64,000 nt of DNA from an uncultured Lachnospiraceae bacterium. GTDB taxonomy: Bacteria; Bacillota; Clostridia; Lachnospirales; Lachnospiraceae. This document shows positions 8,561 to 18,662 of this stretch, in pieces. The DNA lies in assembly GCA_947173495.1 (NCBI GenBank), contig CAMWFQ010000006.1:124001-188000 (forward strand), read 5' to 3'. The notes under the pieces were generated by a model. The model did no database searches. It was not told the DNA's origin and saw nothing but the letters and a program-made list of their open reading frames with translations. Position 1 is the first letter of the stretch; the number at the start of each line of letters is the position of its first letter. The translations under genes were made by a program, and so were the position numbers.

Positions 8561-10336
8561 TTATAACCGGGTATCCCATATGCCACAGTAGGAATCTACC
8601 GGATCCTGTCCTTCAAAGGCATCCTCACCCTTCATCAGCTTTTCCACCAGCGCATCAAAGGTACTGTCCAGAACATCATATGTGTTGATATAGGTGCGCG
8701 CCTGCGGAATATCTGCCAGTACGAAAGGCTGCTTTGTGGAAATAACGACTACCGGGAGTTCATGCACATACCAGGGAATCTCTCCGCCTCCCTTGGTCAT
8801 ACCAAACGCCGGCCTTGCCACAGGCTGGAATCCTCCGGGAATATCCACAAGGGTAATGATCAGATCCTGTCCGGCCACAAAATCCTTTATGGCATCCTTC
8901 CCTGCAAAATAAAGATTGATATCCGGCTTGCCGCCCTCCTGCATCTGTTTCATGATCTTCTGAATCGGACTCTCATATATGAAAGCCTCAAACCCTTTCG
9001 CCTTCAGCTTTTCTTTCAGTGTCTCTGCAGGCGAGACCTTATTCTTTCCCAGAATAGCGCCCAGGCCGGGAGCCTCAAGCCCCTTTACATAGACAATCAT
9101 GATCCTCCTGTATCGTTCAGGCGTAATGGGAAGGACATCCTTGTCTTTGTATTTCACAAGTGTAATTGCCTTTTCGGAGATCTCCTTCTGCATTGCCCTG
9201 TGTTCTTCGCACCCCACAATCTCATGCACCTGGCTGCGGGGCGGTACCAGCTCGGCGGCGGCCTTTTTATGCAGTCCCATATGAGCCTTAAGAGCCAGAA
9301 TACGGTGAAGGGCATCACTGAGACGTTCTTCCGTAATTCTTCCGTCCAGGTACCCCTGCTTCATACTCTCAAAGTCCTCATCCATATCGTTAAAGAACAG
9401 GAACATATCAACTCCGGCTGCAATTGCTGCAGGCATCAGATCGCACCGCTTCATACGACAGGTAAGTCCTACCATATGAGAAGCGTCTGTAAGCACCATT
9501 CCATTGAAGCCCAGCTTCGTGCGCAGCAGTCCGTTGATCAGCTCCGGAGAAAGGGTGGCGGGCATGATATCATCATCTTTAATTTCCGGATTGAAATGCC
9601 TTGTATATGCCGGCTGCATGATATGACCTGCCATAATTGCCTCCAGCCCATTATCGATCAGGTTCTGATAGACCCTGCCAAAGGTCTCATCCCATTGCTC
9701 GCAGCTGAAATCATTTACACTGTTGGCAACATGCTGATCGCGAAAGTCCAGTCCATCCCCGGGGAAATGCTTGGCCGCACAGCAAAAGCCCTTGTTTGCA
9801 TGGGCGCCGTCCATATAGGCTTTGGTCATTTCCACCACTCTGTCCACTTCATTTCCGTAAGTCCTTAAGCCAATCACCGGATTCTCCCAGTTGTACAGGA
9901 TATCGCTGACCGGTGCGAAGGAAAGATTACATCCAATGGCCGCGGCTTCCTTATTTGACATATACCCCAGATTATACGCATACTGCACGTTACGGGTCGC
10001 TCCGATCTTGGTCTGGCTGCCTATGGTGGTTCCGTCCACACAGGCGCCATCCCCGCCGTTTTCCGTATTACATGCAATAATCAGCGGGATCTTACTGTTC
10101 TCCTGCAGAATACGGTTCTGCTCATAAACCTCATCCGCTGTGGCAGGATTGTAGCGAATTCCTCCGATGTGATATTTGTTTACCGTCATCTTCAGGTATT
10201 CCTCGTCCCTGGATGAACCCATATTAAAGAACAGCTGCCCGATCTTCTCATCCAGTGTCATTCCTGCAATTGTGTCCTCCACCCATTTACAGTCTTCATC
10301 AGACAGATAAAAGGGATTGGCTTTCATATCAACCAT
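8561..10336 (-). CDS. Glycoside hydrolase family 3 protein (NagZ-like)
   Basis: The 591-residue protein has an N-terminal (beta/alpha)8 domain to ~350 and a C-terminal alpha/beta domain. The motif KHFPGDGLDFRDQH (from residue 189) is the Lys-His-Phe-Pro-Gly signature with the His that acts as acid/base in NagZ-type enzymes. The nucleophile is Asp284 in MVLTDASHM. This favors a beta-N-acetylhexosaminidase-like over a beta-glucosidase-like GH3, although the C-terminal domain is more like the two-domain forms. No signal peptide is seen, so it acts in the cytoplasm on imported glycosides. The first ATG was kept because GGAGAGG lies 7 bases before it. It lies 36 bases before uxuA in the operon. 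Confidence 0.82.
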   Translation of the reverse strand: MVDMKANPFYLSDEDCKWVEDTIAGMTLDEKIGQLFFNMGSSRDEEYLKMTVNKYHIGGIRYNPATADEVYEQNRILQENSKIPLIIACNTENGGDGACVDGTTIGSQTKIGATRNVQYAYNLGYMSNKEAAAIGCNLSFAPVSDILYNWENPVIGLRTYGNEVDRVVEMTKAYMDGAHANKGFCCAAKHFPGDGLDFRDQHVANSVNDFSCEQWDETFGRVYQNLIDNGLEAIMAGHIMQPAYTRHFNPEIKDDDIMPATLSPELINGLLRTKLGFNGMVLTDASHMVGLTCRMKRCDLMPAAIAAGVDMFLFFNDMDEDFESMKQGYLDGRITEERLSDALHRILALKAHMGLHKKAAAELVPPRSQVHEIVGCEEHRAMQKEISEKAITLVKYKDKDVLPITPERYRRIMIVYVKGLEAPGLGAILGKNKVSPAETLKEKLKAKGFEAFIYESPIQKIMKQMQEGGKPDINLYFAGKDAIKDFVAGQDLIITLVDIPGGFQPVARPAFGMTKGGGEIPWYVHELPVVVISTKQPFVLADIPQARTYINTYDVLDSTFDALVEKLMKGEDAFEGQDPVDSYCGIWDTRL

Positions 10337-10355
10337 CGCTATACCTCTCCTTTCT

Positions 10356-11195
10356 TTATTTCAAATTACCTAAAAATGCATGAATCCGTTCCTGCTGATA
10401 TTCTCCCGCATAGCTTCCTTCCAGAAACCTTGGAAGCGCCTCTCTTCCAAAGTTTTCCCAGGAATACGCTTCATGGCGTACCAGAATGGGGTAATACAAT
10501 ACTCCATTCTTTTCAGCCGCATCAAGATCTCCGGGAGCGTCCCCGCACATCAGCACGTGATCCTTTTCATATCCCGCTTTCAAAAGCTCTCCAATACAAA
10601 AGGCCTTACTGCCCGAATCCTGAGCCAGAACAATATCCGTATGCTCCAAAAGTCCATAGCGCTCCCACTCTTCCAGAACCGCATCGATATTCGCACTGGA
10701 TACGATAGCGACATCCGCCTTTTCATGCGCGCCTGCCAGGGCCTGTTTCACCCCTTCAAAAGGAACCTTGTCCCTGTCAGCAAGCCGGTTGATAGACTCA
10801 TTCACTGATCTGCTCCAGTTCAGGGCCTTCCTGAGGCTTACGCTGTCTTTCTCCACAATGGTCCGTTCCAAAGCGCCATTGGACAACTCAGGACTTTCTT
10901 CCACCCATTCCTTCAACGTATCCAGATCTTCTATTGCCGTATACTTTTCGTGAATCTCCGAAAGCGCCATGGCAAGTCCCTTATAACGGTTAATTCCACG
11001 GGTCATGGTGTAGAGATTGATATCGTTCCAGCGGCTCAGGATCTCGTCCTTCCATTCTTCCAGTCCCCATTCCTTTACCATGCACGGGCCAAAGCAGCGA
11101 ATATGCTTGATATCCATCGTATCCATGGCGCAGCCATCACTATCCACACAGACTAAGAATTCCTTCTTCTTTGTATATTCTGATAATTTACTCAA
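10356..11195 (-). CDS. HAD superfamily hydrolase
   Basis: The 279-residue protein shows HAD motif I (VCVDSDGCAMDTM, residues ~16-26), motif II (AIVSSANI near 158) and motif IV (MCGDAPGDLDAA near 217), with a helical cap domain of about 110 residues between motifs I and II. It is probably a small-molecule phosphatase; the substrate is unknown. The start codon is TTG (11193-11195), preceded by GGGAG at 8 bases; there is no ATG that preserves motif I. It lies 15 bases after the GH2 gene and 19 bases before the GH3 gene, so it belongs to the uronide operon, perhaps dephosphorylating a dead-end sugar phosphate (inference). Confidence 0.78.
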   Translation of the reverse strand: MSKLSEYTKKKEFLVCVDSDGCAMDTMDIKHIRCFGPCMVKEWGLEEWKDEILSRWNDINLYTMTRGINRYKGLAMALSEIHEKYTAIEDLDTLKEWVEESPELSNGALERTIVEKDSVSLRKALNWSRSVNESINRLADRDKVPFEGVKQALAGAHEKADVAIVSSANIDAVLEEWERYGLLEHTDIVLAQDSGSKAFCIGELLKAGYEKDHVLMCGDAPGDLDAAEKNGVLYYPILVRHEAYSWENFGREALPRFLEGSYAGEYQQERIHAFLGNLK

Positions 11196-11210
11196 AATAA
11201 TACTCCCTTT

Positions 11211-13478
11211 TTACACTTTATCAATCTTAATCAGCTTCGCATTAATACTCTCAAGGAATCCCTCCGGAACCGAAGAACCGGCCATGTTCACCATGCTCTC
11301 CGGCGTCATGGACTTCATCATATCCCACATTCCCTCACCGGGAGCAATCGTGAAATTCGTGGCAAGTTTCACCGCCTCTGTCACAACCTTCATAGCCTCC
11401 GGACATTGGCTGAACGCTTCCATGGTATCCTTCACGCTGTATTTGCCCTCCGGGAACTCCATGGGTGCCTTCAGATCCAGATCCCCTGCCAGTTTAAACC
11501 AGTTGGCTACTCCCTCTGCTCTTTCATTCACCTCGGGAAGTACATAAATGTCAGGTTCTTTCTCCACTTTCTCCAATGTCATGCTGTCCTTTAAATCACC
11601 GGCCACAGCTACTACGATGTTAAATCCTTCCTTCAGAGATACCCGGAACACAAATACCTTATCTGCGGATTTTTCTTCCACAAGTTCTCCGTTCAGGTAA
11701 AGCATAACCGAAGGCTGGTTTGAGTAAACTCTGATCTCCGTGGTCTCCCCTGCGCGCTGGGCATAACGTTTGCCGCATAAATGGAGTACAGGATTTTTAC
11801 TCCAATATGCCTGATAAATAAAATAGCTGTCCTTTTTGGTCCTGCGGTCCATCGTGACAAGTCCCTTGTTATTTCTTCCTGCCACACCGCCCTCATCACG
11901 GGCTGCACAACCGAAGTCAAACATATTCCATACATGGCTGGACCAGATCCAGGGTCTCTCATCAAATACCTTCGCCATATGTTCATGGTACAGCGCCTGG
12001 TATTCCTCACTGTAGTCCTTGCAGGCAGGGTTCGGGCCATGGTAAGTGATAATGCCTTCACATCCATACTCAGAAACACCCAGACAGATCTCTGGATGAA
12101 CCTTATGGAAATTGTCAAGCCACGGTCCATTGTCCTCCATCCTTCCGCCATACCACCCGAAGTAATGATTATAGCTCTCTACATCTGTAATACCGTGCAT
12201 AGGTCCATCCACAGGCGTCATGGACACATGCGCAATGGTGGTGAGGCGGGTATCGTCAAGCTTTTTACAAAGTGCATTTAATTCTTTGTGATTTTCAACC
12301 AGCTGGTCAGAAATACCGCCGATCAGAATTTCGTTGGATATTCCCCAGAAGCAGATAGAAGGATGATTATAATTCTGGATAATCAGCTCCTTCATCTGGC
12401 TGATACAGTTCTGGTGTGCTTCAGGATCCTTATTCATCACGCTGATAAAGGGAATTTCCGCCCATATAATGAACCCCATCTCGTCACAGGCATCATAGAA
12501 ATCCTGAGAATGCTGATAATGGGCAAGCCGAATGGTATTGGCTCCCAGCTCCTTGATGAGCCTGGCATCTTCATAATGATCCTCCCGGGTAAGGGCATTG
12601 CCTTTATAAAGGCGGTCCTGATGCCGGCTCACACCCCGCAGAGGCGTCTTAACGCCGTTGATCACAAAGCCTTTCTCCGGATCACAGGAAAAGCTTCTCA
12701 CACCCACCCGCGCGCTGACTTCATCATAGGCTTCATTCCTGCGCTGAAGTGTCGCGGTTACTGTATACAGGTAGGGATTGTCAATATCCCATCTTATGGC
12801 ATCCGGAACATAGATGGTCACTTCTGTCTGATCCGCCGGCCGGACAGCTCCCGCTACTTCCTTTCCCTCTTTATCCTTAACAGAATACAGAACTGTAAAG
12901 TTCTCATCACCGTTCTTTACCCAGGAAGCAAGCGCAAAGGTTGCTCCGCCGCTCTCGCAGGGCTTCGGCGTCACCTTAAGCCCTGAACCTCCGTAATAAT
13001 CCAGCTCAAAATGGGCTTCCGGTACACTGATCAGGTTGACCCCTCTGTACAGACCTCCATAAAACGTAAAATCTGCTGCCTGAGGATATACATTGCTCTT
13101 GTTCTCATTGCTGCAGGCAACTACAAGAAGATTTTCCCCGTCTGGCCTGCACAGATCTGTTATATCTGCGCGGAAGGCTGAATATCCGCCCTCGTGGCAG
13201 ACCGCCTCTGTACCGTTTACATAGACCTCTGCCTGCTGTCCTGCCGCCAGGATTTCCACATACACTCTTCCGCCTGTCAAAGGCTGCACAGGTGTTGCAA
13301 AGCTTTTGGCGTACCAGCATTTTGCACGCGCATAGCCTCCGTTCCCATCATGGCCATCCACGGCATTCCAGGTATGAGGCAGATCAATCTTTTCCCATTC
13401 TGCGGGAAGAGACTGGGGCAGGCCTGCATCCTTTGCTGTAAACATCCACCTTCGGTTCAAATTGATTACGTTTCGCAT
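11211..13478 (-). CDS. Glycoside hydrolase family 2 (beta-galactosidase/beta-glucuronidase type)
   Basis: The 755-residue protein has the GH2 order: N-terminal jelly roll (~1-170), immunoglobulin-like domain (~180-270) and TIM barrel (~275-570), plus a ~180-residue C-terminal extension. The acid/base is Glu383 in FWGISNEI and the nucleophile is Glu470 in VSEYGCEG. An Asn-x-Lys (N536, K538, in RNNKGL) sits where beta-glucuronidases bind the carboxylate, but similar residues occur in many GH2 beta-galactosidases, so it is not decisive. Being first in an operon with uxuA/uxuB supports a glucuronide substrate. No signal peptide is seen. GGAGG precedes the ATG. The divergent AraC gene is the likely regulator. 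Confidence 0.85.
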   Translation of the reverse strand: MRNVINLNRRWMFTAKDAGLPQSLPAEWEKIDLPHTWNAVDGHDGNGGYARAKCWYAKSFATPVQPLTGGRVYVEILAAGQQAEVYVNGTEAVCHEGGYSAFRADITDLCRPDGENLLVVACSNENKSNVYPQAADFTFYGGLYRGVNLISVPEAHFELDYYGGSGLKVTPKPCESGGATFALASWVKNGDENFTVLYSVKDKEGKEVAGAVRPADQTEVTIYVPDAIRWDIDNPYLYTVTATLQRRNEAYDEVSARVGVRSFSCDPEKGFVINGVKTPLRGVSRHQDRLYKGNALTREDHYEDARLIKELGANTIRLAHYQHSQDFYDACDEMGFIIWAEIPFISVMNKDPEAHQNCISQMKELIIQNYNHPSICFWGISNEILIGGISDQLVENHKELNALCKKLDDTRLTTIAHVSMTPVDGPMHGITDVESYNHYFGWYGGRMEDNGPWLDNFHKVHPEICLGVSEYGCEGIITYHGPNPACKDYSEEYQALYHEHMAKVFDERPWIWSSHVWNMFDFGCAARDEGGVAGRNNKGLVTMDRRTKKDSYFIYQAYWSKNPVLHLCGKRYAQRAGETTEIRVYSNQPSVMLYLNGELVEEKSADKVFVFRVSLKEGFNIVVAVAGDLKDSMTLEKVEKEPDIYVLPEVNERAEGVANWFKLAGDLDLKAPMEFPEGKYSVKDTMEAFSQCPEAMKVVTEAVKLATNFTIAPGEGMWDMMKSMTPESMVNMAGSSVPEGFLESINAKLIKIDKV

Positions 13479-13568
13479 TCTTATCCTCCTTTGCGTCTCA
13501 GTTTTTGTCTATTTTTAACATATTTTCTGCAGGATAAACCTTCCATATTTTACATTTTTTCTACATTT

Positions 13569-13626
13569 ATTATAGAGAGTTTGCCCTTCTTTTTATAGTG
13601 ATTATTTTTAGTATTTGTAGTATAAT
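13569..13626. promoter_or_regulatory. Divergent promoter region between the GH2 operon and the AraC gene
   Basis: On the minus strand a TATAAT (complement at 13569-13574) lies 90 bases before the GH2 start, but no -35 match exists at 17 bases, which suits activator-dependent transcription. On the plus strand TATAAT (13621-13626) with a weak GTGATT at 17 bases upstream could drive the AraC gene. The rest of the 391-base intergenic gap holds the leader repeat and hairpins listed separately. Confidence 0.45.
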
Positions 13627-13694
13627 TTTTATATCGAAACCTGTTTAGGCAAAACCAGGTATCTGGCACATCATTCTATCCACTCCAGATGATT

Positions 13695-13793
13695 ACTGTG
13701 AAAAATTTATTTTTCACAAACGAACTTGTTCGTTTTGCAAATATTGTGCTGACACCCAAATTTGCAGATGTTGGCAACATGGAGATTACTATG
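13695..13793 (+). repeat. Leader repeat, copy 1 (upstream of AraC gene)
   Basis: About 99 bases, roughly 90% identical by eye to copies at 46974 and 49422. It begins ACTGTGAAAAAT and contains three inverted repeats: GTGAAAAAT/ATTTTTCAC, AACGAAC/GTTCGTT, and GCAAAT...AAATTTGC. It ends in ATGGAG and an ATG. In this copy the terminal ATG (13791) opens only a short frame, and the real AraC start lies 79 bases further on after two extra hairpins. Confidence 0.8.
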
Positions 13794-13848
13794 AAAGTCA
13801 AGGACTTTCATAGCATGGATGGCCATGCGGCCTGCCAGAGCGGCAGGC
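13791..13848 (+). other. Two perfect hairpins in the AraC leader
   Basis: ATGAAAGTC (13791-13799) pairs with GACTTTCAT (13803-13811), and GCCTGCC (13830-13836) pairs with GGCAGGC (13842-13848). They lie between the ribosome-binding end of leader repeat copy 1 and the true AraC ribosome binding site (GGAGG near 13859), as if an insertion had separated the repeat from its gene. Confidence 0.5.
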
Positions 13849-13869
13849 TGAACATGATGGAGGTTTACT

Positions 13870-15117
13870 ATGAAATTTGAAGCTGAATTAAATTTTACAA
13901 AAGATCTGCTGACCAATTTCCACCTGACCCTCACCCTGGTCAATATCGCTTCAGCACCGCCTTCTCTGTCCCTGGATCTGGGGCTGCGCAGGCTCCTTTT
14001 CCCCGGTTTTGACTATGGCAGAATCTCCGGAATGCTTGAACGTTTCTGCCTTCCAGATACCATCTACCGTATGGAAGATTTATCCCTGTGTCATTATCTT
14101 CTTTTCCTTATTCCGGATGAAAATGAAAAGATTTATGCCATCATCGGCCCTTATACACTGACTGCCGTTTCACCGGAAGCCCTTCCGGATATTTTCAGCG
14201 GCTTTGCCCATTCCCCTGATGTCCTTCTGCAACTGGAAAAGTACTATCAGGAAATTCCCCTTCTGATGGACGAAAACCGACTGCTGACGCTTGTCTATAC
14301 ACTGGGCAGCCGGATGTGGGGGAGTGCCGAGCGTTTTTCTTTTCAGGACACTCCCGATTTCACAGTAGCTGATTATCCCTTCCCCCGCGCGGCGTCAGCT
14401 GCCAGAGAGATGCCGGAGCCCTTCTTATCCATGCACGTTCTCGAGAAGCGGTATTCTGATGAAAATGAACTGATGAGAGCGGTAGCTGCCGGCCAGAATC
14501 ACAGGGCGGACGTTCTTCTTAACAATTTTACCACCCGGCAGATGGAGCAGAGAAGTACGGATCTTCTGCGCAACGCCAAAAATTATGCTGTCATATTAAA
14601 TACTCTTCTTAGAAAGGCTGTAGAGTCCGCTGCGGTCCATCCTTTACATATTGACAATATTTCCGCCAGATATGCCCGCAGGATCGAGCTCTGCGTCTCT
14701 CCCAAAGCCATTGAAGCCCTGAATCGGGATATGGTACATCATTATTGCCTTCTGGTTCAGAACCATTCTCTGCAGGGCTACTCTCTGCTGGTCAGAAAAG
14801 TCCTCACCCGGATCGACTCCGATCTGACCTCTGACTTAAGCTTAAGCGCCCAGGCAAAACTCCTGAATATTAACTCCAGCTATCTTTCTTCTCTGTTCAA
14901 AAAAGAAACAGGAAATACACTGACAGAATATGTCAACAGAAAAAGGATACAGCACGCTGTTTTTCTTTTGAATACGACCCCTATGCAGATTCAGGTGATC
15001 GCTCAGCACTGCGGTATCCCTGATGTAAATTATTTCACCAAAACCTTCAAAAAATTTATTGGAACAACCCCCAAAGAATACCGGGATTCCATAAAAGACA
15101 GGGCCAAAAAGAACTAA
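13870..15117 (+). CDS. AraC family transcriptional regulator
   Basis: The 415-residue protein has a long N-terminal region without a clear known domain and a C-terminal AraC double helix-turn-helix (about residues 315-410): LSAQAKLLNINSSYLSSLFKK for the first HTH and the family signature IPDVNYFTKTFKKFIGTTPKEYR for the second. GGAGG lies 6-7 bases before the ATG. It is divergent from the GH2-uxu operon and therefore the best candidate for its activator, sensing a uronide or its product. Its last four bases overlap the end of mfd, which runs the other way. Confidence 0.88.
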   Translation: MKFEAELNFTKDLLTNFHLTLTLVNIASAPPSLSLDLGLRRLLFPGFDYGRISGMLERFCLPDTIYRMEDLSLCHYLLFLIPDENEKIYAIIGPYTLTAVSPEALPDIFSGFAHSPDVLLQLEKYYQEIPLLMDENRLLTLVYTLGSRMWGSAERFSFQDTPDFTVADYPFPRAASAAREMPEPFLSMHVLEKRYSDENELMRAVAAGQNHRADVLLNNFTTRQMEQRSTDLLRNAKNYAVILNTLLRKAVESAAVHPLHIDNISARYARRIELCVSPKAIEALNRDMVHHYCLLVQNHSLQGYSLLVRKVLTRIDSDLTSDLSLSAQAKLLNINSSYLSSLFKKETGNTLTEYVNRKRIQHAVFLLNTTPMQIQVIAQHCGIPDVNYFTKTFKKFIGTTPKEYRDSIKDRAKKN

Positions 15118-15127
15118 TGGCCCTGTC
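15097..15127 (-). terminator. Terminator of mfd inside the end of the AraC gene
   Basis: GACAGGGCCA (15097-15106) pairs perfectly with TGGCCCTGTC (15118-15127). Read on the minus strand, the hairpin is followed by TTTTAT. It spans both stop codons of the convergent genes. Confidence 0.6.
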
Positions 15128-18100
15128 CGGAAATTTCCCTGCCAAGAAGAATCTCCATGGAAGAAAGTAATTCTTCTGCATAACCTAAAAGCATCTGGGC
15201 ATCTTTTTCTACCATGCCGCATTTTTTGTAGCGGAACAGAAAAAAAGGTGTTCCTTTATGATGAAACGACAGCTTATCGTACTGCTTCAGAAGTTTTGGA
15301 ATCCCTTCAGGACAGATATCCGCATCCTGCTTAAAGAGAAAACGAATCTCTCCATCCCTTCCTTTTACCTCCGTCATATAGAGCCTGTGCGCGCTTACAC
15401 GGAGCATGGAAATGCGAAACAGATTTTCCACCGAAACAGGAATACTGCCAAAACGGTCTAAAAGTTCCCCTTTCATATCATCACATTCCGCCCGGTCTTC
15501 GATTCCGGCAATCCTCTTATAGATTTCCAATTTCTGAATTTCATTGACAATATAAGCCGGCGGAATAAAAGCGTCCACATTCAGGTCCACAGAGGTATTG
15601 AAGTCTTCTGTTGTCCCGGCGCCCTTCAGATTTTTTACTGCCTCGTTGAGCATCTTGCAGTACAGATCATATCCAACCGCCTGCATATGACCATGTTGCT
15701 CATCCCCCAGAAGGTTTCCCGCCCCGCGGATTTCCAGATCCCGCATAGCGATTCGGAAACCGCTGCCAAGATCAGTGAATTCCCTGATGGCAGAGAGCCT
15801 TTTTTCCGCCACCTCCTTAAGTATCTTGTCTCTCCTGTACATTAAAAAGGCATAGGCGGTACGATTACTTCTCCCTACCCTTCCTCTCAGCTGATAAAGC
15901 TGTGAAAGTCCCATACGGTCTGAATCATGGACGATTATCGTATTGACATTGGGAATATCCAGTCCTGTCTCAATGATCGTAGTGGATACCAGTACGTCAA
16001 TTTCTCCATTAATAAAATCATACATAATGCGTTCCAGCTCTCGCTCCTGCATCTGTCCATGGGCATAGACCACGCTGGCCTCCGGAACCAGGCTCTGTAT
16101 GGATGAGGCGATATCCGCAATATTATTAACCCTGTTGTAAACGTAATAAACCTGCCCTTCCCGGGACAACTCCCTGACAATAGCTTCCCGCACCATCTCC
16201 TCATTGTATTCCAGAACATAGGTCTGAATCGGCATTCTGTCATTGGGGGCCTCCTCCAGAACACTCATATCCCGGATTCCCACAAGACTCATATGCAGTG
16301 TTCTGGGAATAGGAGTTGCCGTCAGCGTCATTACATCCACATTCTCTTTCAGTTTTTTGATCTTTTCTTTATGCGTAACTCCAAAACGCTGCTCCTCATC
16401 TACAATAAGAAGTCCCAGGTCTTTATAGATCACATCAGCTGAGAGGACTCTGTGGGTGCCGATCACAATGTCCACGATCCCTTTCTTCAAATCCTCAATC
16501 GTCTTTTTCTGTTCCGCCTTTGTCTTAAAACGGGAGAGCAGGTCGATTCTTACCGGAAAATCCTTCATCCTCTGAACAAACGTGTTATAATGCTGCTGCG
16601 CCAGAATCGTCGTAGGCACCAGATATACCACCTGCTTTCCTTCCTGTATGGCCTTAAATGCCGCCCGCACCGCGATTTCTGTTTTTCCGTATCCCACATC
16701 TCCGCAGATCAGTCTGTCCATGATCTTACTACTTTCCATATCCTGCTTTACGGAAGCGATGGCCAGGAGCTGTCCTTCCGTCTCTTCAAAGGGAAACATT
16801 TCCTCAAATTCCTGCTGCCATACCGTATCCTTTCCATATCGAAAACCGTTTTTCTGCTGGCGGGCCGCATACAATTCCACCAGATCCCTTGCCACTTCCC
16901 CGGCGGCCGCCCGCGCGCGGCTTTTCGTACGCCCCCACTCCTGGGTCCCCAGTTTATTCAGCTTCGGACGTTTTGCATCGGCAGATGCATACTTCTGAAT
17001 CACATCCAGACCAGTTGCCAGAACATATAAATTTCCTCCATCCCGGTACTCGATCTTAATATAATCCTTTACCACCTTTTCAACTTCTATCTTTTCAATT
17101 CCTTTATAGACACCCAGACCGTGATTTTCATGGACCACATAGTCTCCTACCTTAAGTTCATTGAAATCATTGATCCTGCGCCCCTCATAGGTCTTCTTTC
17201 GTTTCTTTTTCTTCTTATCAGCGCCAAAAATATCACTCTCTGAAATCACGGCAAACTTCAGCATGGGGTACTCAAACCCCTTCAGCACCCTGCCGTAAAA
17301 TGTCATGATCTCGCCAGGCTGCACCTCTCTGTCCGGATTCTCTGTGTAAAATGCTGTAAGCTCCTGCTCCCGGAGATCCTGTGCCAGCCGTTCAGCCCTT
17401 GTTCTGGAACCTGACAAAAGAAGCACTCTGTAGCCGTTTCTCCGATAACGCTTCAGATCCTGAGTGAGCGCTTCAAAACTGTTATTATAAGAAGAAATAC
17501 TCTTTACTGCGAAATCTGCCTTTCTTTCTGCTTTAAGGAGAGAATTTTTAAGATCAAGCGCTGCCAGAGACACTGCCCTCCCCCGCTCTATTCTGGCTGT
17601 AACCTCTTCCACCGCGTACAGCAGATCCATCTGCCCGGGCAGAATATAGCCCTTTTGAACCCTGTGAATCATACTTTCCCGGAACTCCAGTTCAACCGCA
17701 TGAGCATGCTCTTTTACTCTGGCCGGTTCATCCACAAAAACACAGGTTTTGTCCTTATCGAAAAGTTCAAGAAAAGATACTGTATTTTCGTAGAAGTAAT
17801 GAATATAGGCATCCAGGCTGACCAGACTGCGAAATTCGCACACCTGCTCTTTCAGTTCCTTCATCTGATTTTCCACCCGATGCGCTTCCTCTGTCCGCAG
17901 TTCCTTTCGAAGCTTTTCTGCAAATGATTTTCCTTCTCTTTCAATCCGCTCCATGCCTTTATGAAGCCTTTCATCAGACAAAAGCATTTCATCTGCCGGA
18001 TAGACTGTGATCCCGGAAAGTTTCTCGATAGAGCGCTGGCTCAGCACATCAAAACTTCGGATAGAATCCACCTCATCTCCCCAAAGCTCAATCCTGTATG

Positions 18101-18662
18101 GGTTTTCTTCCGTGAGATCAAAAATATCCACAATTCCGCCCCGGATACTGAATTCTCCAGGAGCCTGTACCTGATAATTCTTCTCATATCCCATGGAAAC
18201 CAGAGATTTTGCAAGCTCTTTCTCATCAATTCTGCTCGCCTCATCAATCTTCAGGAGATGCTCCCGCCACAATGCAAGCGGAATCTGAGGGGCCATCAGG
18301 CTGCTGAAGGTGGTAACCACCGTTACAGGCTTTTCCTCAAGCATCCTCTTCAGGCATCTGATCCTCTCTGTAACCAGCTGGTTCCCATGGACATCCGCCT
18401 GGTAAAAGATCAGATCCTTCGCCGGATATGCCATAACGTTACGGTCGTAAAATCTATAGTCCTCCAGAATCTCCTTCACCCTTACATCACTGAATGTAAT
18501 GATGAGCCTGTTCCGGAAACCCTCTCCCAGTCCATATATCATATGAAGCTTCTGAGATTCCACGCATCCTGTAAGGGATACACAGGCCTTCTGCCTCTGC
18601 AGTATTTTCCTGATCTCTTCAAATTCTCCCAGTTCTTCCAACGGAGCTGTCAACACTCTCAT
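15114..18662 (-). CDS. mfd: Transcription-repair coupling factor Mfd
   Basis: The 1182-residue length and domain order fit Mfd: N-terminal UvrB-like domains (1-~350), RNA polymerase-interacting domain (~490-560, [21 protein letters not shown]), RecG-like translocase with Walker [12 protein letters not shown] near 655 and DEEQ box near 760, then the TRG motif and C-terminal D7 domain. It displaces stalled RNA polymerase at DNA lesions and recruits UvrA. Its ATG overlaps the pth stop codon by 4 bases, indicating translational coupling. The order pth-mfd is common in Firmicutes. Confidence 0.97.
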   Translation of the reverse strand: MRVLTAPLEELGEFEEIRKILQRQKACVSLTGCVESQKLHMIYGLGEGFRNRLIITFSDVRVKEILEDYRFYDRNVMAYPAKDLIFYQADVHGNQLVTERIRCLKRMLEEKPVTVVTTFSSLMAPQIPLALWREHLLKIDEASRIDEKELAKSLVSMGYEKNYQVQAPGEFSIRGGIVDIFDLTEENPYRIELWGDEVDSIRSFDVLSQRSIEKLSGITVYPADEMLLSDERLHKGMERIEREGKSFAEKLRKELRTEEAHRVENQMKELKEQVCEFRSLVSLDAYIHYFYENTVSFLELFDKDKTCVFVDEPARVKEHAHAVELEFRESMIHRVQKGYILPGQMDLLYAVEEVTARIERGRAVSLAALDLKNSLLKAERKADFAVKSISSYNNSFEALTQDLKRYRRNGYRVLLLSGSRTRAERLAQDLREQELTAFYTENPDREVQPGEIMTFYGRVLKGFEYPMLKFAVISESDIFGADKKKKKRKKTYEGRRINDFNELKVGDYVVHENHGLGVYKGIEKIEVEKVVKDYIKIEYRDGGNLYVLATGLDVIQKYASADAKRPKLNKLGTQEWGRTKSRARAAAGEVARDLVELYAARQQKNGFRYGKDTVWQQEFEEMFPFEETEGQLLAIASVKQDMESSKIMDRLICGDVGYGKTEIAVRAAFKAIQEGKQVVYLVPTTILAQQHYNTFVQRMKDFPVRIDLLSRFKTKAEQKKTIEDLKKGIVDIVIGTHRVLSADVIYKDLGLLIVDEEQRFGVTHKEKIKKLKENVDVMTLTATPIPRTLHMSLVGIRDMSVLEEAPNDRMPIQTYVLEYNEEMVREAIVRELSREGQVYYVYNRVNNIADIASSIQSLVPEASVVYAHGQMQERELERIMYDFINGEIDVLVSTTIIETGLDIPNVNTIIVHDSDRMGLSQLYQLRGRVGRSNRTAYAFLMYRRDKILKEVAEKRLSAIREFTDLGSGFRIAMRDLEIRGAGNLLGDEQHGHMQAVGYDLYCKMLNEAVKNLKGAGTTEDFNTSVDLNVDAFIPPAYIVNEIQKLEIYKRIAGIEDRAECDDMKGELLDRFGSIPVSVENLFRISMLRVSAHRLYMTEVKGRDGEIRFLFKQDADICPEGIPKLLKQYDKLSFHHKGTPFFLFRYKKCGMVEKDAQMLLGYAEELLSSMEILLGREISGQGH

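Noticed and set aside
8762-9868. 368-codon frame antisense to the GH3 gene
   Set aside because: No start signal and composition typical of an antisense shadow; the GH3 catalytic motifs lie on the other strand.
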